47,757 nucleotides of DNA from Mariniflexile gromovii (GCF_017814435.1 NZ_JAGJCB010000027.1:1-47757); one strand, 5' to 3'; positions 7,843 through 16,935 are shown, numbered from the stretch's first letter. The notes: generated from the sequence alone by a model not told the origin. Program-made: numbers and translations.

Positions 7843-8664
7843 TTACCAATCTTTATCAGTTTTTACTTTTATTCCTTTTTGCTTTTCGGCATTTACTTTT
7901 TCTTGAACTTTTTGTTCTTGATTGTTCATGGCTTCTAGCAGACTTTTAACCTGTTGAGGCGACATTTGCCCTGGACGTGGTTGCTGGGGCTGTTGTTTTT
8001 CATCTCCTTTTCCTTTATCGTCCTTTTCATCTTTAGGCTTTCCTTTATCATCTTTTTTATCATCACCTTCTTTTTGGTCTTGATCGCCTTTATCCTTTTG
8101 GTCTTGGTCTTTTTTATCGTCGCCTTCTTTTTTGTCCTGATCCTTTTTATCGTCCTTTTTATCTTTATTATCCTTGTCGTCTTTCTTATCGTCTTGATTG
8201 TCTTTTTGTTGTTCAGCACATATTTTAGCTAAACCTAAATTGTAACGCGTTTCTTCATCGGTTGGATCGTTTCTCAAAGCGTTTTTGTAAGCTTCAACCG
8301 CTTCTTGGCATTTTTTGTTTTCCATAAGCACATTGCCTATGTTGTGGTACGCTTTATGTTTTTCTTCTTTTGAAGTTGCAATTTTAGCCGCTTGATCCAA
8401 TCGGTACAGCGCTTCTTCTAAATTTCCTTTTTTTATGTAAGAACTCCCTAAATTATAAATACCCGCAACGCTTGTAGCTTGCTCTGAAATGGCCTTTCTA
8501 TATTCCTTTTCAGCTGAAACAAAATCCTTTTCATTAATTAAATTATTGGCCTCGTACACATAATTATTTGCTTTTTTAGCTGCCAATAAAGCTTCCTTGT
8601 CTTTCTCTTGCGAAAAGGAAAAGGTTGCGGTTAATGTTATTATAATTAAAATTATATGCTTCAT
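7843..8664 (-). CDS. batC: BatC: TPR protein with a long K/D-rich tail
   Basis: This 273-residue secreted or periplasmic protein has a signal peptide at 1-18 (ILIIITLTATFSFSQ). TPR repeats cover about 30-150 (AGIYNLGSSYIKKGNLEEAL, AYHNIGNVLMENKKCQEAVE, TRYNLGLAKIC). Residues about 155-225 are an extraordinary low-complexity stretch of K, D, Q, E and G, followed by a Q/P segment and a conserved end (MSPQQVKSLLEAMNNQE). The tail is probably disordered. The TPRs likely scaffold the VWA proteins BatA/BatB (inference). It sits between batB and batD. Confidence 0.88.
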   Translation of the reverse strand: MKHIILIIITLTATFSFSQEKDKEALLAAKKANNYVYEANNLINEKDFVSAEKEYRKAISEQATSVAGIYNLGSSYIKKGNLEEALYRLDQAAKIATSKEEKHKAYHNIGNVLMENKKCQEAVEAYKNALRNDPTDEETRYNLGLAKICAEQQKDNQDDKKDDKDNKDKKDDKKDQDKKEGDDKKDQDQKDKGDQDQKEGDDKKDDKGKPKDEKDDKGKGDEKQQPQQPRPGQMSPQQVKSLLEAMNNQEQKVQEKVNAEKQKGIKVKTDKDW

Positions 8665-8844
8665 ATTATCATTCTTTAATCAACTTATAAATATATAAAA
8701 CCTAATAACTGCTTCTAGTTAAAGGTTTTATAAAAAATAAACATTAACGAGTAACGAATGCTGATTTTGAATTGCTGAATCACTAATTATTATTCCCATT
8801 TATGTTCCAATATCAAAAAATCGTTATTCTGAATTCGTTATTCT

Positions 8845-9882
8845 TTAGAGGTTTTCGTTAAATAAATTCAATTTTTTTAACCAAGCAGTTTTACGGTCTA
8901 ATAAGAAAATATCGAGCAGTAAAAAGAGAACAGCAAATGCTAAAAACCATTGAAATTGGTCTTTAAAATCGGCATATTCCTTCGTTTCAAACTCTTTCTT
9001 ATCCATGCCGTTTAAAATATCACCTATTTTTTTAACGACATCGTTTGTGTTTCTTCCGTTCAAATATACGCCATTGGCTTCGGCTGCAATAGTTTTAAGG
9101 GTTTCTTCATCCAAACGGGTAATAACCGTTTCGCCTTGGCTGTCTTTTTTGTAATTCAATACAATACCATTACGTTTTTCTGGGATGGGACCTCCTTTTA
9201 CATCGCCAACACCAATAGTGAAAATTCTAATACCTGCTTCCTTGGCTTCTTCGGCCACTGCTGCTGCTTCCTCGCTGTGGTCTTCACCATCAGAAATAAT
9301 GATTAGAATACGATTGGTTTGCTCTTCATCATCAAAATAGGTGGTTGCCAATTTTATGGCTTCATTTATAGCGGTTCCTTGTGATGATAACATATCGGTA
9401 TTCATACTTTGAAGGAACATTTTTGCCGAACCATAATCGGTTGTAATGGGCAACTGCGGAAATGCTTTAGCAGCATAAGCGATAATACCCACACGGTCGC
9501 TAGCCAAATTATTGATGATTTGAGTTACCAATTGTTTTGCTTTGTCTAACCTGTTTGGGGCAATATCTTCGGCAAGCATACTTTTTGATACATCGACAGC
9601 AAACACAATATCAACGCCTTCGCGTTTTATGGTTTCCAATTTCGTGCCAATTTTTGGGTTTACCAAGGCAATCGCTAAACAGGCAAATGCTAAGCTTAGC
9701 ACCACTATTTTTAATACCGATTTGAACAATGACGTATTGGGGCTTAATTTTTTAAGCAATGCTTTGTCGGCAAATTTGCGTTGGGTGCGGTGTTTCCAAA
9801 ATTGAAGCACCAAAAAGAATAGGATGATTACCGGAATAACTCCTAATGCCCAAAACCATATTTTTTCGTCTAATTGATACAT
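8845..9882 (-). CDS. batB: BatB: VWA domain membrane protein
   Basis: This 345-residue inner-membrane protein has TM helices at about 10-27 and 55-74, a von Willebrand factor A domain at about 90-285, and a C-terminal TM at about 312-330. The metal-ion-dependent adhesion site is intact, with D97-V-S99-K-S101 in FAVDVSKSM, plus a later T in SSQGTAINE and D in IISDGEDHS. It is a paralogue of BatA, the next gene upstream. VWA proteins of this type work with MoxR AAA+ ATPases, probably in assembling envelope complexes. A 106-base spacer with a REP-like palindrome separates it from batA. Confidence 0.92.
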   Translation of the reverse strand: MYQLDEKIWFWALGVIPVIILFFLVLQFWKHRTQRKFADKALLKKLSPNTSLFKSVLKIVVLSLAFACLAIALVNPKIGTKLETIKREGVDIVFAVDVSKSMLAEDIAPNRLDKAKQLVTQIINNLASDRVGIIAYAAKAFPQLPITTDYGSAKMFLQSMNTDMLSSQGTAINEAIKLATTYFDDEEQTNRILIIISDGEDHSEEAAAVAEEAKEAGIRIFTIGVGDVKGGPIPEKRNGIVLNYKKDSQGETVITRLDEETLKTIAAEANGVYLNGRNTNDVVKKIGDILNGMDKKEFETKEYADFKDQFQWFLAFAVLFLLLDIFLLDRKTAWLKKLNLFNENL

Positions 9883-9953
9883 TAATTGTTTATTTGTTTT
9901 TTGTGGATTTGTTTATTTTATAAATACAAATTCACAAAATTTTTAATAAAAGT

Positions 9954-9980
9954 AGGTCTCGACTGCGCTCGACCTGACAT
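9954..9980. repeat. 27-base REP-like palindrome, copy 2
   Basis: This is an exact copy of the 27 bases at 4442-4468, here within the batA-batB spacer of the operon. If transcribed it could form a small hairpin between the two coding regions. That might affect mRNA stability, or it may simply be a repeat insertion. Confidence 0.6.
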
Positions 9981-9988
9981 TTCAGTTT

Positions 9989-10996
9989 CTATACAAAACT
10001 TCTAAAAAGTGTGTTTCTAAGTAAAAACTCTATTAATAAAAATAAGCCCGCTAACAATACCAACGGACGGTATTTTTCCTCATAATTGTAATATTTAAAC
10101 TCTTCAACATCCGTTTTTTCAAGTTTATTTATTTCATTATATATTTCTTCAAGCTTTTTGTTGTTTGTGGCTCTAAAATATAAACCACCAGTAACTTTTG
10201 CTATGTCTTTAAGTAAGGCCTCATCAATTTCAACGGGAACACGTGCGTATTGAAACTGCCCATTTCTTGGGTCTAACGCTACGGGCGATAAGGCCATTCC
10301 GTTTGTTCCTAATCCGATTGTATAGGTTTTAATACCATATTCAACTGCCAATTCACTAGCGATTTTTGGGTCTATAAAACCTGTATTATTAACCCCGTCA
10401 GTCAATAAAATAATGACTTTACTTTTTGCTTTACTATCTTTTAATCGGTTTACTGATGTTGCCAACCCCATACCAATGGCAGTTCCTCCTTCTATAATCG
10501 TGTTATATTTTATATCTTTTAATGACCTTAATACAATTGATTTATCACTGGTAACAGGTGTTCTTGTATAGCTTTCACCTGCATATTCCACCAAACCTAT
10601 TCTGTCGTTCGGTCTGCCTTTAATAAATTCTGCCGCTACGTTTTTTAAGGCTTCCAATCGGTTTGGAGATAAATCTTTAGCCAACATACTCGCCGAAACA
10701 TCAATGGCCATTACAATATCAATACCTCTTGTTGTTTTGGTTCTTGAAGAAACATCTACCGTTTGTGGTCGTGCCAATGCTGTAATTAGTAGAGCCAATG
10801 CCAACAAACGCAGTATGAACAAACCGTGTTTTAATTTTGGCAATACCGAATGGGTAAGTTTAAACCCTTTTATGCTAGATATTCTAAGTTCGGCCGTTTG
10901 TTTTTTGTGCTTAAAAATATACCACACAATAGCCAAAGGCAAAATTAGAAGTGCCCAAAACCATTGTTTATTTAAAAAATCGATGCCTTCAAACAT
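9989..10996 (-). CDS. batA: BatA: VWA domain membrane protein
   Basis: This 335-residue protein has an N-terminal membrane segment at about 12-27 (FWALLILPLAIVWYIF), a second at about 58-76, a VWA domain at about 92-285 with an intact MIDAS (D99, S101, S103 in AIDVSASM; GGTAIGMG; LLTDGVNN), and a C-terminal TM near 308-325. It is the BatA paralogue of BatB. The start codon overlaps the stop of the upstream BatD-like gene by one base (TAATG), which indicates translational coupling. It is predicted to act with MoxR and the other Bat proteins at the inner membrane. Confidence 0.92.
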   Translation of the reverse strand: MFEGIDFLNKQWFWALLILPLAIVWYIFKHKKQTAELRISSIKGFKLTHSVLPKLKHGLFILRLLALALLITALARPQTVDVSSRTKTTRGIDIVMAIDVSASMLAKDLSPNRLEALKNVAAEFIKGRPNDRIGLVEYAGESYTRTPVTSDKSIVLRSLKDIKYNTIIEGGTAIGMGLATSVNRLKDSKAKSKVIILLTDGVNNTGFIDPKIASELAVEYGIKTYTIGLGTNGMALSPVALDPRNGQFQYARVPVEIDEALLKDIAKVTGGLYFRATNNKKLEEIYNEINKLEKTDVEEFKYYNYEEKYRPLVLLAGLFLLIEFLLRNTLFRSFV

Positions 10997-12630
10997 TATT
11001 CTTCTGCTTTTTTAAGTTCAACTGAATTTAAAATACGCGCTATCATTTGGTCTGCATACTCATCATCCAAAGGATAGGATAAAATAATTTGCTGCAACAC
11101 ATTTTCTGAAGTAAACTGCAACAACACATAATTTCCTTCTTGAACTTTCTGCGTTATTGGGTTTTTAACTTTTAATGTACCATAGGTTTTCAACCCTTCG
11201 GCGCCATTTGGTGTTATAAACTTATCTCTTAGTACCACAATGTCTTGCGCACCTTGAGCTTCAATGCCTTTAAGACTTCCTTCGGAAGCTTTTTCTAAAT
11301 CAATTTTATTTTCACCTAAATTTTTATAGGACGTAGTCGAAACCATAACACTGAACATGTCCAACAAGGTTCCGTACATAAAAGCCGTTTGCGTTACTTG
11401 GGCTTTCATTTCATCGGGTAATGGAAGCTCTACACGTGTTAGCACTTTTGGTGTTGAAATGGTAACTGGTGGGAAACCGTATTCGCTGGTTACCCATTCG
11501 CCTTCTAAAAGTTCTACGCTATCGTGACCAATAATAGTGTCTTTTACATAGTTGAAACCATATTTTAAACCAAAACCAACAAATGTTGCCATTAATAGAA
11601 ATACACCAATTACAACGGTAACAATAACTTTTTTGCGTTTCTTTTTGCGTTCTAACTCCTCGCGGTATTTTTCATCCAAAAGTTTTTCTTCCTCGGTGGG
11701 TTCTGGAAGTGCTTCTTTTACATGGTCTATTTCAATATCAATGGTTTTTCTATCTATTTTGGCAAGCTCTACATCTACCGCAGATTTTGCGAATTTTACC
11801 AAATCGGCACGTTTTAAGATGCTTTCTAAGTTTCTAATATCTTCTTTACTTAGCTCTATTTGATTGCTTTCTTTAAGGATGTTAAGTCGGGTAATCAACT
11901 CGTCCGTAGTGCTTTCCAAAGCCTTATCATAAACTTTTTCATCAAGATATTTTCTAATAATGAAGGTAAGCTCCGAATAATATTCTTTTATAGATTCGGT
12001 TTCCAAATAATGGCTTTCGTCAAGCTTTCTTAAGGCTAATTTTGCTCTGTCGTAAGGTGGTAATAAGGCTATTTGTTCTGCTTCGGTTAATGGTTTTTTT
12101 CGCCAAATGAACCAATACATTAAAAACCCAATCACACCAATTATTAAAAGCGTTATCAATAAATATTTCCACCAATCGCTGCCTTTTTTATCAACCTCTA
12201 TGATGGGTTTTATATCATAAAGCCCTTGTTTTGTAGTATCTACAACCACATTATTAACCTCAACTTTTAACGAATCGGTAAAAAATGTTTTATCGCCAAT
12301 AATTATTTTTTGCCTTGGAATGGTGTATTTTCCAGAATCGAATTGGGTTAAACCATACTTTTTTATCAGGTTGTATCTATCGTTCTTTTTGATGGTATCA
12401 ATGGCGTACGATTCAATCATTTCCAAAGGTGAAAATGTTTGCCCTTCGGGGAACACCACCAAGCTATTTGGTTTGCTTTCCACTTCAATTTTATAGGTAA
12501 TTTGTTGTCCTATTTTGATTTTTGTGGAATCGATTGACGATTTTACCTGTGCGTTTAAGACACTAGACGATAGAATCAAGAAGAAAGAAAAAAAGACCAA
12601 TGACAGATGCCTGTTGACCATGGCTTTCAT
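10996..12630 (-). CDS. BatD-like membrane protein of the Bat operon
   Basis: A protein of about 544 residues with a signal peptide (ILSSSVLNAQ), a BatD-like periplasmic beta domain (STKIKIGQQITYKIEVES), and a TM at about 153-173. A cytoplasmic helical domain follows (PPYDRAKLALRKLDES), as in DUF4381-type proteins of MoxR operons. A lysine-rich stretch leads to a second TM (VIVTVVIGVFLLMATFVGF) and a C-terminal beta domain of about 150 residues. The ATG at 12657 would add MNYELRITN, which is just translated ATTACGAAT spacer repeat, so I prefer 12630. Its last base is shared with the batA start. The C-terminal domain is unusual for this family. Confidence 0.78.
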   Translation of the reverse strand: MKAMVNRHLSLVFFSFFLILSSSVLNAQVKSSIDSTKIKIGQQITYKIEVESKPNSLVVFPEGQTFSPLEMIESYAIDTIKKNDRYNLIKKYGLTQFDSGKYTIPRQKIIIGDKTFFTDSLKVEVNNVVVDTTKQGLYDIKPIIEVDKKGSDWWKYLLITLLIIGVIGFLMYWFIWRKKPLTEAEQIALLPPYDRAKLALRKLDESHYLETESIKEYYSELTFIIRKYLDEKVYDKALESTTDELITRLNILKESNQIELSKEDIRNLESILKRADLVKFAKSAVDVELAKIDRKTIDIEIDHVKEALPEPTEEEKLLDEKYREELERKKKRKKVIVTVVIGVFLLMATFVGFGLKYGFNYVKDTIIGHDSVELLEGEWVTSEYGFPPVTISTPKVLTRVELPLPDEMKAQVTQTAFMYGTLLDMFSVMVSTTSYKNLGENKIDLEKASEGSLKGIEAQGAQDIVVLRDKFITPNGAEGLKTYGTLKVKNPITQKVQEGNYVLLQFTSENVLQQIILSYPLDDEYADQMIARILNSVELKKAEE

Positions 12631-12631
12631 A

Positions 12632-12662
12632 TTCGTAATTCGTAATTCGTAATTCATAATTT
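12632..12662. repeat. Tandem ATTCGTA short repeats in an operon spacer
   Basis: Three near-perfect copies of ATTCGTA/ATTCATA follow one another between the DUF58 gene and the BatD-like gene. Similar words recur in the spacers at 7800-7840, 8815-8845 and 13555-13612. They create a spurious upstream ATG frame for the BatD-like gene. The role is unknown; these are probably slippage-prone or dispersed AT-rich spacer repeats. Confidence 0.55.
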
Positions 12663-12664
12663 GT

Positions 12665-13531
12665 TTATCCTCTTCTTTTAAAATACCCCAACATTTTTTT
12701 TACATAACTCTCGTCCACACGGCAATCGATGGTACCTGCGCCCGATTTTGTAAAACTCTCTCTGTAATAATCTACTTTTTCTTGGTAGAACTTAGCGTAA
12801 TTTAAACGCACCTTTTTTGATGATGTGTTAACCAGCATATACTCGCCCGATTCTTCGTCTTGCATCTGGACCACACCCAAATTTGGTATGTCTTCTTCAC
12901 GTTTATCGTATACTCGAATACCTGTTACATCGTGTTTACCAGAAACAATTTTCATGGTTTGATTGTAATCATCCGCAATAAAATCAGATAGTACAAACAC
13001 GATGGCTTTCTTTTTCATAACGTTTTGCATGAATTTTAAAGCTTCGGCTAAATTGGTTTGTTTGCTTTCCGGTTCAAACTCAATCAATTCTCTAATGATA
13101 CGCAATACGTGGGAGCGTCCTTTTTTTGGCGGGATGTAAAGCTCCACTTTATCTGAAAATAATATCAGCCCTATTTTATCGTTATTCTGGGTTGCCGAAA
13201 ACGCCAAAGTAGCGGCAATTTCAGTAACCACTTCATTTTTAAATTGGGTATCGGTACCAAACATTTCAGAGCCCGAAACATCTACCATAAGCATCATGGT
13301 AAGTTCGCGCTCCTCTTCAAAAACTTTTACAAAAGGTTCATTGTAACGTGCTGTAACGTTCCAATCGATATTTCTAACATCATCACCAAATTGGTACTGG
13401 CGAACTTCGCTGAAAGTCATACCTTTCCCCTTGAAGGTAGAATGGTATTCACCTCCAAAAATATGATCGGACAAACGGCGTGTCTTAATCTCTATTTTCC
13501 GTACTTTTTTTAGTAATTCTTTAGTATCCAT
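12665..13531 (-). CDS. DUF58 domain protein of the MoxR/Bat operon
   Basis: This 288-residue soluble protein carries the DUF58 signature at residues 46-62 (YQFGDDVRNIDWNVTAR), followed by a VWA-like fold with D84-V-S86-G-S88 (MVDVSGSEM). DUF58 proteins are the usual partners encoded directly after MoxR ATPases. Here the gene follows moxR by 91 bases and precedes the BatD-like gene. It is thought to link the cytosolic AAA+ ATPase to membrane VWA proteins (inference from family context). There is no TM segment, unlike longer DUF58 proteins that have two. Confidence 0.9.
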   Translation of the reverse strand: MDTKELLKKVRKIEIKTRRLSDHIFGGEYHSTFKGKGMTFSEVRQYQFGDDVRNIDWNVTARYNEPFVKVFEEERELTMMLMVDVSGSEMFGTDTQFKNEVVTEIAATLAFSATQNNDKIGLILFSDKVELYIPPKKGRSHVLRIIRELIEFEPESKQTNLAEALKFMQNVMKKKAIVFVLSDFIADDYNQTMKIVSGKHDVTGIRVYDKREEDIPNLGVVQMQDEESGEYMLVNTSSKKVRLNYAKFYQEKVDYYRESFTKSGAGTIDCRVDESYVKKMLGYFKRRG

Positions 13532-13622
13532 TTTTTAATTTACGATTGTAGATTTTTGATTTACGACTTCATACATTACTGAAAATCATAAATCGTCATT
13601 CGTTATTCTAAAATCTGAAATC

Positions 13623-14627
13623 CTATGGTACTTCTATTTCGTTTACTATTTTGTTGATGATGTCTACCGACGTTACATTTTCAGCTTCCGCTTCGTAAGT
13701 AATGCCAATTCTGTGTCTTAGCACATCATAAACTACGGCACGTACATCTTCAGGAATTACATAACCACGACGTTTGATGAAAGCATAACATTTTGCTGCG
13801 GTAGCTAAATTGATACTTCCACGAGGTGATGCTCCAAACGAAATAAGTGGTTTTAAATCGGCAAGTTTATATTTTTCTGGGTAACGCGTAGCGAAAATAA
13901 TATCAAGAATGTATTTTTCAATTTTCTCGTCCATGTACACATCACGAACTGCTACCTGCGCTTTTAAAATTTGTTCTACGGAAACTACGGGGTTTACTTT
14001 ATCCCAAGCACCTTTCATGTTGGCGCGCATAATTAGTTGCTCTTCAGCAATTTTTGGGTAGTCAATCACTGTTTTAAGCATGAAACGGTCTACTTGCGCT
14101 TCTGGTAATGGATAGGTTCCTTCTTGCTCAACAGGGTTTTGGGTTGCCATTACTAAAAATGGTTTGTCTAACTTAAAGGTTTCATCTCCAATGGTTACTT
14201 GTTTTTCCTGCATCGCCTCAAGTAATGCCGATTGCACTTTTGCAGGTGCACGGTTAATCTCATCTGCCAATACGAAGTTTGCAAAAATAGGTCCTTTCTT
14301 GATGGAGAAGTCGTTAACCTTCATGTTGTAAATTAAAGTACCGGTAACATCGGCAGGTAATAAATCTGGGGTAAACTGTATTCTGCTAAAGCTACCATGA
14401 ACAGCCTGTGCCAAGGTATTAATGGCCAAGGTTTTCGCCAATCCGGGAACACCTTCAAGCAAAATATGTCCTTGCCCTAGCAAACCAATAAGCAAACGTT
14501 CAACCATATGCTTTTGCCCTACTATGACCTTGTTCATCTCTAGCATCAGTAAATCAACAAAAGCACTTTCCTTTTCAATTTTTTCGTTAATTGTCTTAAT
14601 ATCAATAGTACCTGTTTCTTCCATCAT
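13623..14627 (-). CDS. moxR: MoxR family AAA+ ATPase
   Basis: This 334-residue cytosolic AAA+ ATPase of the MoxR family is the first gene of the Bat operon. Walker A is at 59-66 (GVPGLAKT), Walker B at about 119-123 (VLADE), and the conserved NPVEQEGTYPLPEAQ (sensor 1 and beyond) and ASPRGSINLATAAK (sensor 2) are all present. MoxR proteins act as chaperone-like remodelers for VWA-containing complexes. It is preceded by an intrinsic terminator at 14751-14788, so the operon probably starts in the 120 bases before the gene. The start may be either of two adjacent ATGs. Confidence 0.95.
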   Translation of the reverse strand: MMEETGTIDIKTINEKIEKESAFVDLLMLEMNKVIVGQKHMVERLLIGLLGQGHILLEGVPGLAKTLAINTLAQAVHGSFSRIQFTPDLLPADVTGTLIYNMKVNDFSIKKGPIFANFVLADEINRAPAKVQSALLEAMQEKQVTIGDETFKLDKPFLVMATQNPVEQEGTYPLPEAQVDRFMLKTVIDYPKIAEEQLIMRANMKGAWDKVNPVVSVEQILKAQVAVRDVYMDEKIEKYILDIIFATRYPEKYKLADLKPLISFGASPRGSINLATAAKCYAFIKRRGYVIPEDVRAVVYDVLRHRIGITYEAEAENVTSVDIINKIVNEIEVP

Positions 14628-14750
14628 TTATATTTTTTTTAACGCCCGAATATACTAAGCTTATTTGAGCAGTGCAAATTGTTAAAATTTTTCTTTGAAC
14701 GCTGTTAAATATTGGTTAAAATAATTGGGGTACAGCGTTAATACTAGGTT

Positions 14751-14788
14751 AAAATAAAAAGAGCAGCTTCCTTAAGAAACTGCTCTTT
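14751..14788 (-). terminator. Intrinsic terminator after the DUF4382 gene
   Basis: Arms 14758-14766 and 14780-14788 (AAAGAGCAG / CTGCTCTTT) form a perfect 9-base stem. The intervening bases can extend it, and on the minus strand it is followed by TTATTTT. It lies 22 bases past the stop at 14810 and separates that gene from moxR. Confidence 0.75.
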
Positions 14789-14809
14789 AACTATTTGATA
14801 TTGTTTAAT

Positions 14810-15916
14810 TTATTGAGCCACCAATGTAATATCTGCTAAAGTAGTTAGCATATTAGCTGTTACTATAGCTTCTATATCTTGCGATACATATCCTGCAGCA
14901 CCAACCGTTACTGTGTAAGTTCCGGCTGGAAGATTTTCAATTAAGAATTCACCATTAGCATTAGAATCAACCGTTGCCAGAACTTCAACCGAGCCTTTTA
15001 ATTTTACAGTTACTGCAACAACGATATCATTTGTTACATCTCCACTAATAGAACCTGGCTTTAATTGTAATTCAATAGGGTTTGAAATAGTAGTCGTTTC
15101 TCCATTAACAACGGTTGCCATCGCGCTTCCAGAACCGTAATTAGAAGTTTCATCTAAAGGTGTAACAACAACCTCATAAGTTCCGGCAGGAACTCCCCAT
15201 AAGGCAAAAGCACCATTTTCATCTGTATTTGCTGAAATAATAAAATCATCATCCGTTTCTGGCGTTCCTTTATCATCTACCAATACGGATGCTACCGCAG
15301 GTACATCTGACGGACTTACTGTACCTTGAATAATCCCTGAACTAACTTCTGCACTCGCATAAAGCACAGGCTTTAAGATAATGTTGCCTGAATTTCCGGC
15401 CATTACAATAGATTTTTCCACATCAAAATCTAACACAAAATCATAAGTAAATCCTTCTTCTAAAACCGTGTTTATTTTCACCTTCAAACCAGATTGTTGC
15501 GCACTTGGTGTTTTAAGTTCGTACTCCGCATCCCCAGTCTCACCTTCTATAACGATGGTATTTCCATTGCCCAATACCAAACGCATTTGGCTTAATGTTC
15601 CAGCAGGTATTGGAAAACGATCTACCAGAACCTTACTAAACCCGCCAGTAAAATCTAATAAATTAACCGTTCCGTTTTCTGCGTTTAAAGATATCCATCC
15701 ACTATCGCTGTCTGAATCATCATCCATTTTGACCATAACATCTACAATCTCTACATTAACAGCTTTATAATCGCCCGGAGCATCCACAAGTCTTACTGAT
15801 ATGGTTGGATCCGATTTGTCAATACTATTAGAATCTGAATCTGTACAAGAAAAAACAAACGCTAATAATAGTAAAGAGAATAAAAGTTTTAATTTTTTTA
15901 GAGTTTTCATAAACAT
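14810..15916 (-). CDS. DUF4382 lipoprotein with two carboxypeptidase-regulatory-like domains
   Basis: This 368-residue protein has a lipoprotein signal (LLLLAFVFSC, Cys near residue 24), so it is probably membrane anchored and exported. Residues about 35-185 are a DUF4382 domain (ISVRLVDAPGDYKAVNVEI ... GWISLN). Two carboxypeptidase-regulatory-like beta sandwiches follow at about 190-280 (AFALWGVPAGTYEVVV) and 285-368 (FLIENLPAGTYTVTVGAAGY). Function is unknown, possibly surface adhesion or ligand binding. An in-frame second ATG at 15910 is an equally good start. The gene is a single transcription unit ended by the hairpin at 14758. Confidence 0.85.
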   Translation of the reverse strand: MFMKTLKKLKLLFSLLLLAFVFSCTDSDSNSIDKSDPTISVRLVDAPGDYKAVNVEIVDVMVKMDDDSDSDSGWISLNAENGTVNLLDFTGGFSKVLVDRFPIPAGTLSQMRLVLGNGNTIVIEGETGDAEYELKTPSAQQSGLKVKINTVLEEGFTYDFVLDFDVEKSIVMAGNSGNIILKPVLYASAEVSSGIIQGTVSPSDVPAVASVLVDDKGTPETDDDFIISANTDENGAFALWGVPAGTYEVVVTPLDETSNYGSGSAMATVVNGETTTISNPIELQLKPGSISGDVTNDIVVAVTVKLKGSVEVLATVDSNANGEFLIENLPAGTYTVTVGAAGYVSQDIEAIVTANMLTTLADITLVAQ

Positions 15917-16144
15917 GCTATTTTTTAAATTTACACTATAGTTTTATATACGCACATCTTTGTTGATTTGGATGCTTTAAACTATTTCAACCAAAATTTA
16001 ACGCTTGTTTTTAAAGGTCAACATTTTAATACCCATGGTACAATCTACTAAAAATCAATCATAAAGAACATTTAAAAAGTAAAATCAAAATATTAAATAC
16101 AATTTAAGTATTTTTATAAATGTATTAAAAAACAACATTAACAA

Positions 16145-16896
16145 ATGGCAAAAACAGCCTTAATAACGGGTGCAACAAGTGGTATTGGATTTGCAACTGC
16201 CTGCGAATTTGCAAAACATGGCATGCGCTTAATTTTATGCGGAAGACGTTTGGAACGCCTACATGCCTTACAAGAAGCACTTAGCAAGCTCACCAATGTG
16301 CATATTTTAAATTTTGATGTGAGGGATAAAACCGAAACTTTTAAAGCCATTGAGTCGCTACCCGAAAATTTTAAACAGATAGATATTTTAATTAATAATG
16401 CAGGAAACGCCCATGGTTTAGACCCCATTGATGCCGGGAGTTTGGACGATTGGGATGCCATGATGGATATAAACGTAAAAGGTTTATTGTATGTAAGCAA
16501 AGCCATTATACCACAGATGACGGCAAGAAAATCAGGGCATATCATCAATATTGGTTCATCGGCAGGAAAAGAAGTGTATCCAAAAGGCAATGTATATTGT
16601 GGGAGTAAACATGCTGTTTTGGCCATTACGGAAGGTATGCGTATTGATTTGAATCCATATGGCATAAAAGAGGTGCTATTAATCCAGGCTTGGTAGAAAC
16701 CGAATTTTCTCAAGTACGTTTTAAAGGTGATAAAATTGCCGATACCGTTTACAAAGGGTTTAAAGCACTACAAGCCGAGGATGTTGCTGAAGTTATCTAT
16801 TTTGCCATATCACGACCGCCTCATGTGAACATTGCCGATGTATTGATGTTTTGTACGGCACAGGCAAATAGTGTTACAGTAAATAAAGAACTTTAA
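16145..16896 (+). pseudogene. SDR family NAD(P)-dependent oxidoreductase, frameshifted
   Basis: The N-terminal 175 residues are an intact classical SDR fold, with cofactor motif TGATSGIG near residue 8, NNAG near 85 and the catalytic YCGSK near 150. It is closest to YdfG-type 3-hydroxy acid dehydrogenases. After GIK (codon ending 16669) the frame runs to a stop at 16694-16696. One frame over, from 16672, the sequence continues exactly as the family expects (GAINPGLVETEFSQVRFKGD) to 16896. One missing base between AAAG and AGGTGC explains it, since a T there restores GIKVGAINPG. The restored protein would have about 250 residues, the normal length. It is either a recent pseudogene or a base-call error. 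Confidence 0.85.
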
Positions 16897-16907
16897 ACTA
16901 AATACAT

Positions 16908-16935
16908 GAGATTTCCGCCTGCGCGGGAATGACAA
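16908..16935. repeat. REP-like palindrome TTCCGCCTGCGCGGGAA
   Basis: A GC-rich imperfect palindrome with arms TTCCGC and GCGGGAA, followed by TGACAAG, lies in the 42-base gap between the SDR pseudogene and the AlbA_2 gene. It stands out against the AT-rich surroundings. Very similar words (ATTCCCGCGCAGGCGGGAAT) are widespread intergenic repeats in bacteria, from recollection. Confidence 0.5.

Noticed and set aside
7935-8232. Long open frames on both strands inside the batC charged tail
   Set aside because: They arise from the repetitive AAAGAC-type codons of the K/D tract. They lack any family features, and the batC frame has a signal peptide, TPRs and operon position.
12631-12657. ATG at 12657 as the start of the BatD-like protein
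   Set aside because: It would translate the ATTACGAAT spacer repeat as MNYELRITN ahead of a good signal peptide that starts at 12630.
16138-16713. 191-codon minus-strand ORF opposite the SDR gene
   Set aside because: It is an antisense shadow with no recognisable features; the plus strand carries the full set of SDR motifs.
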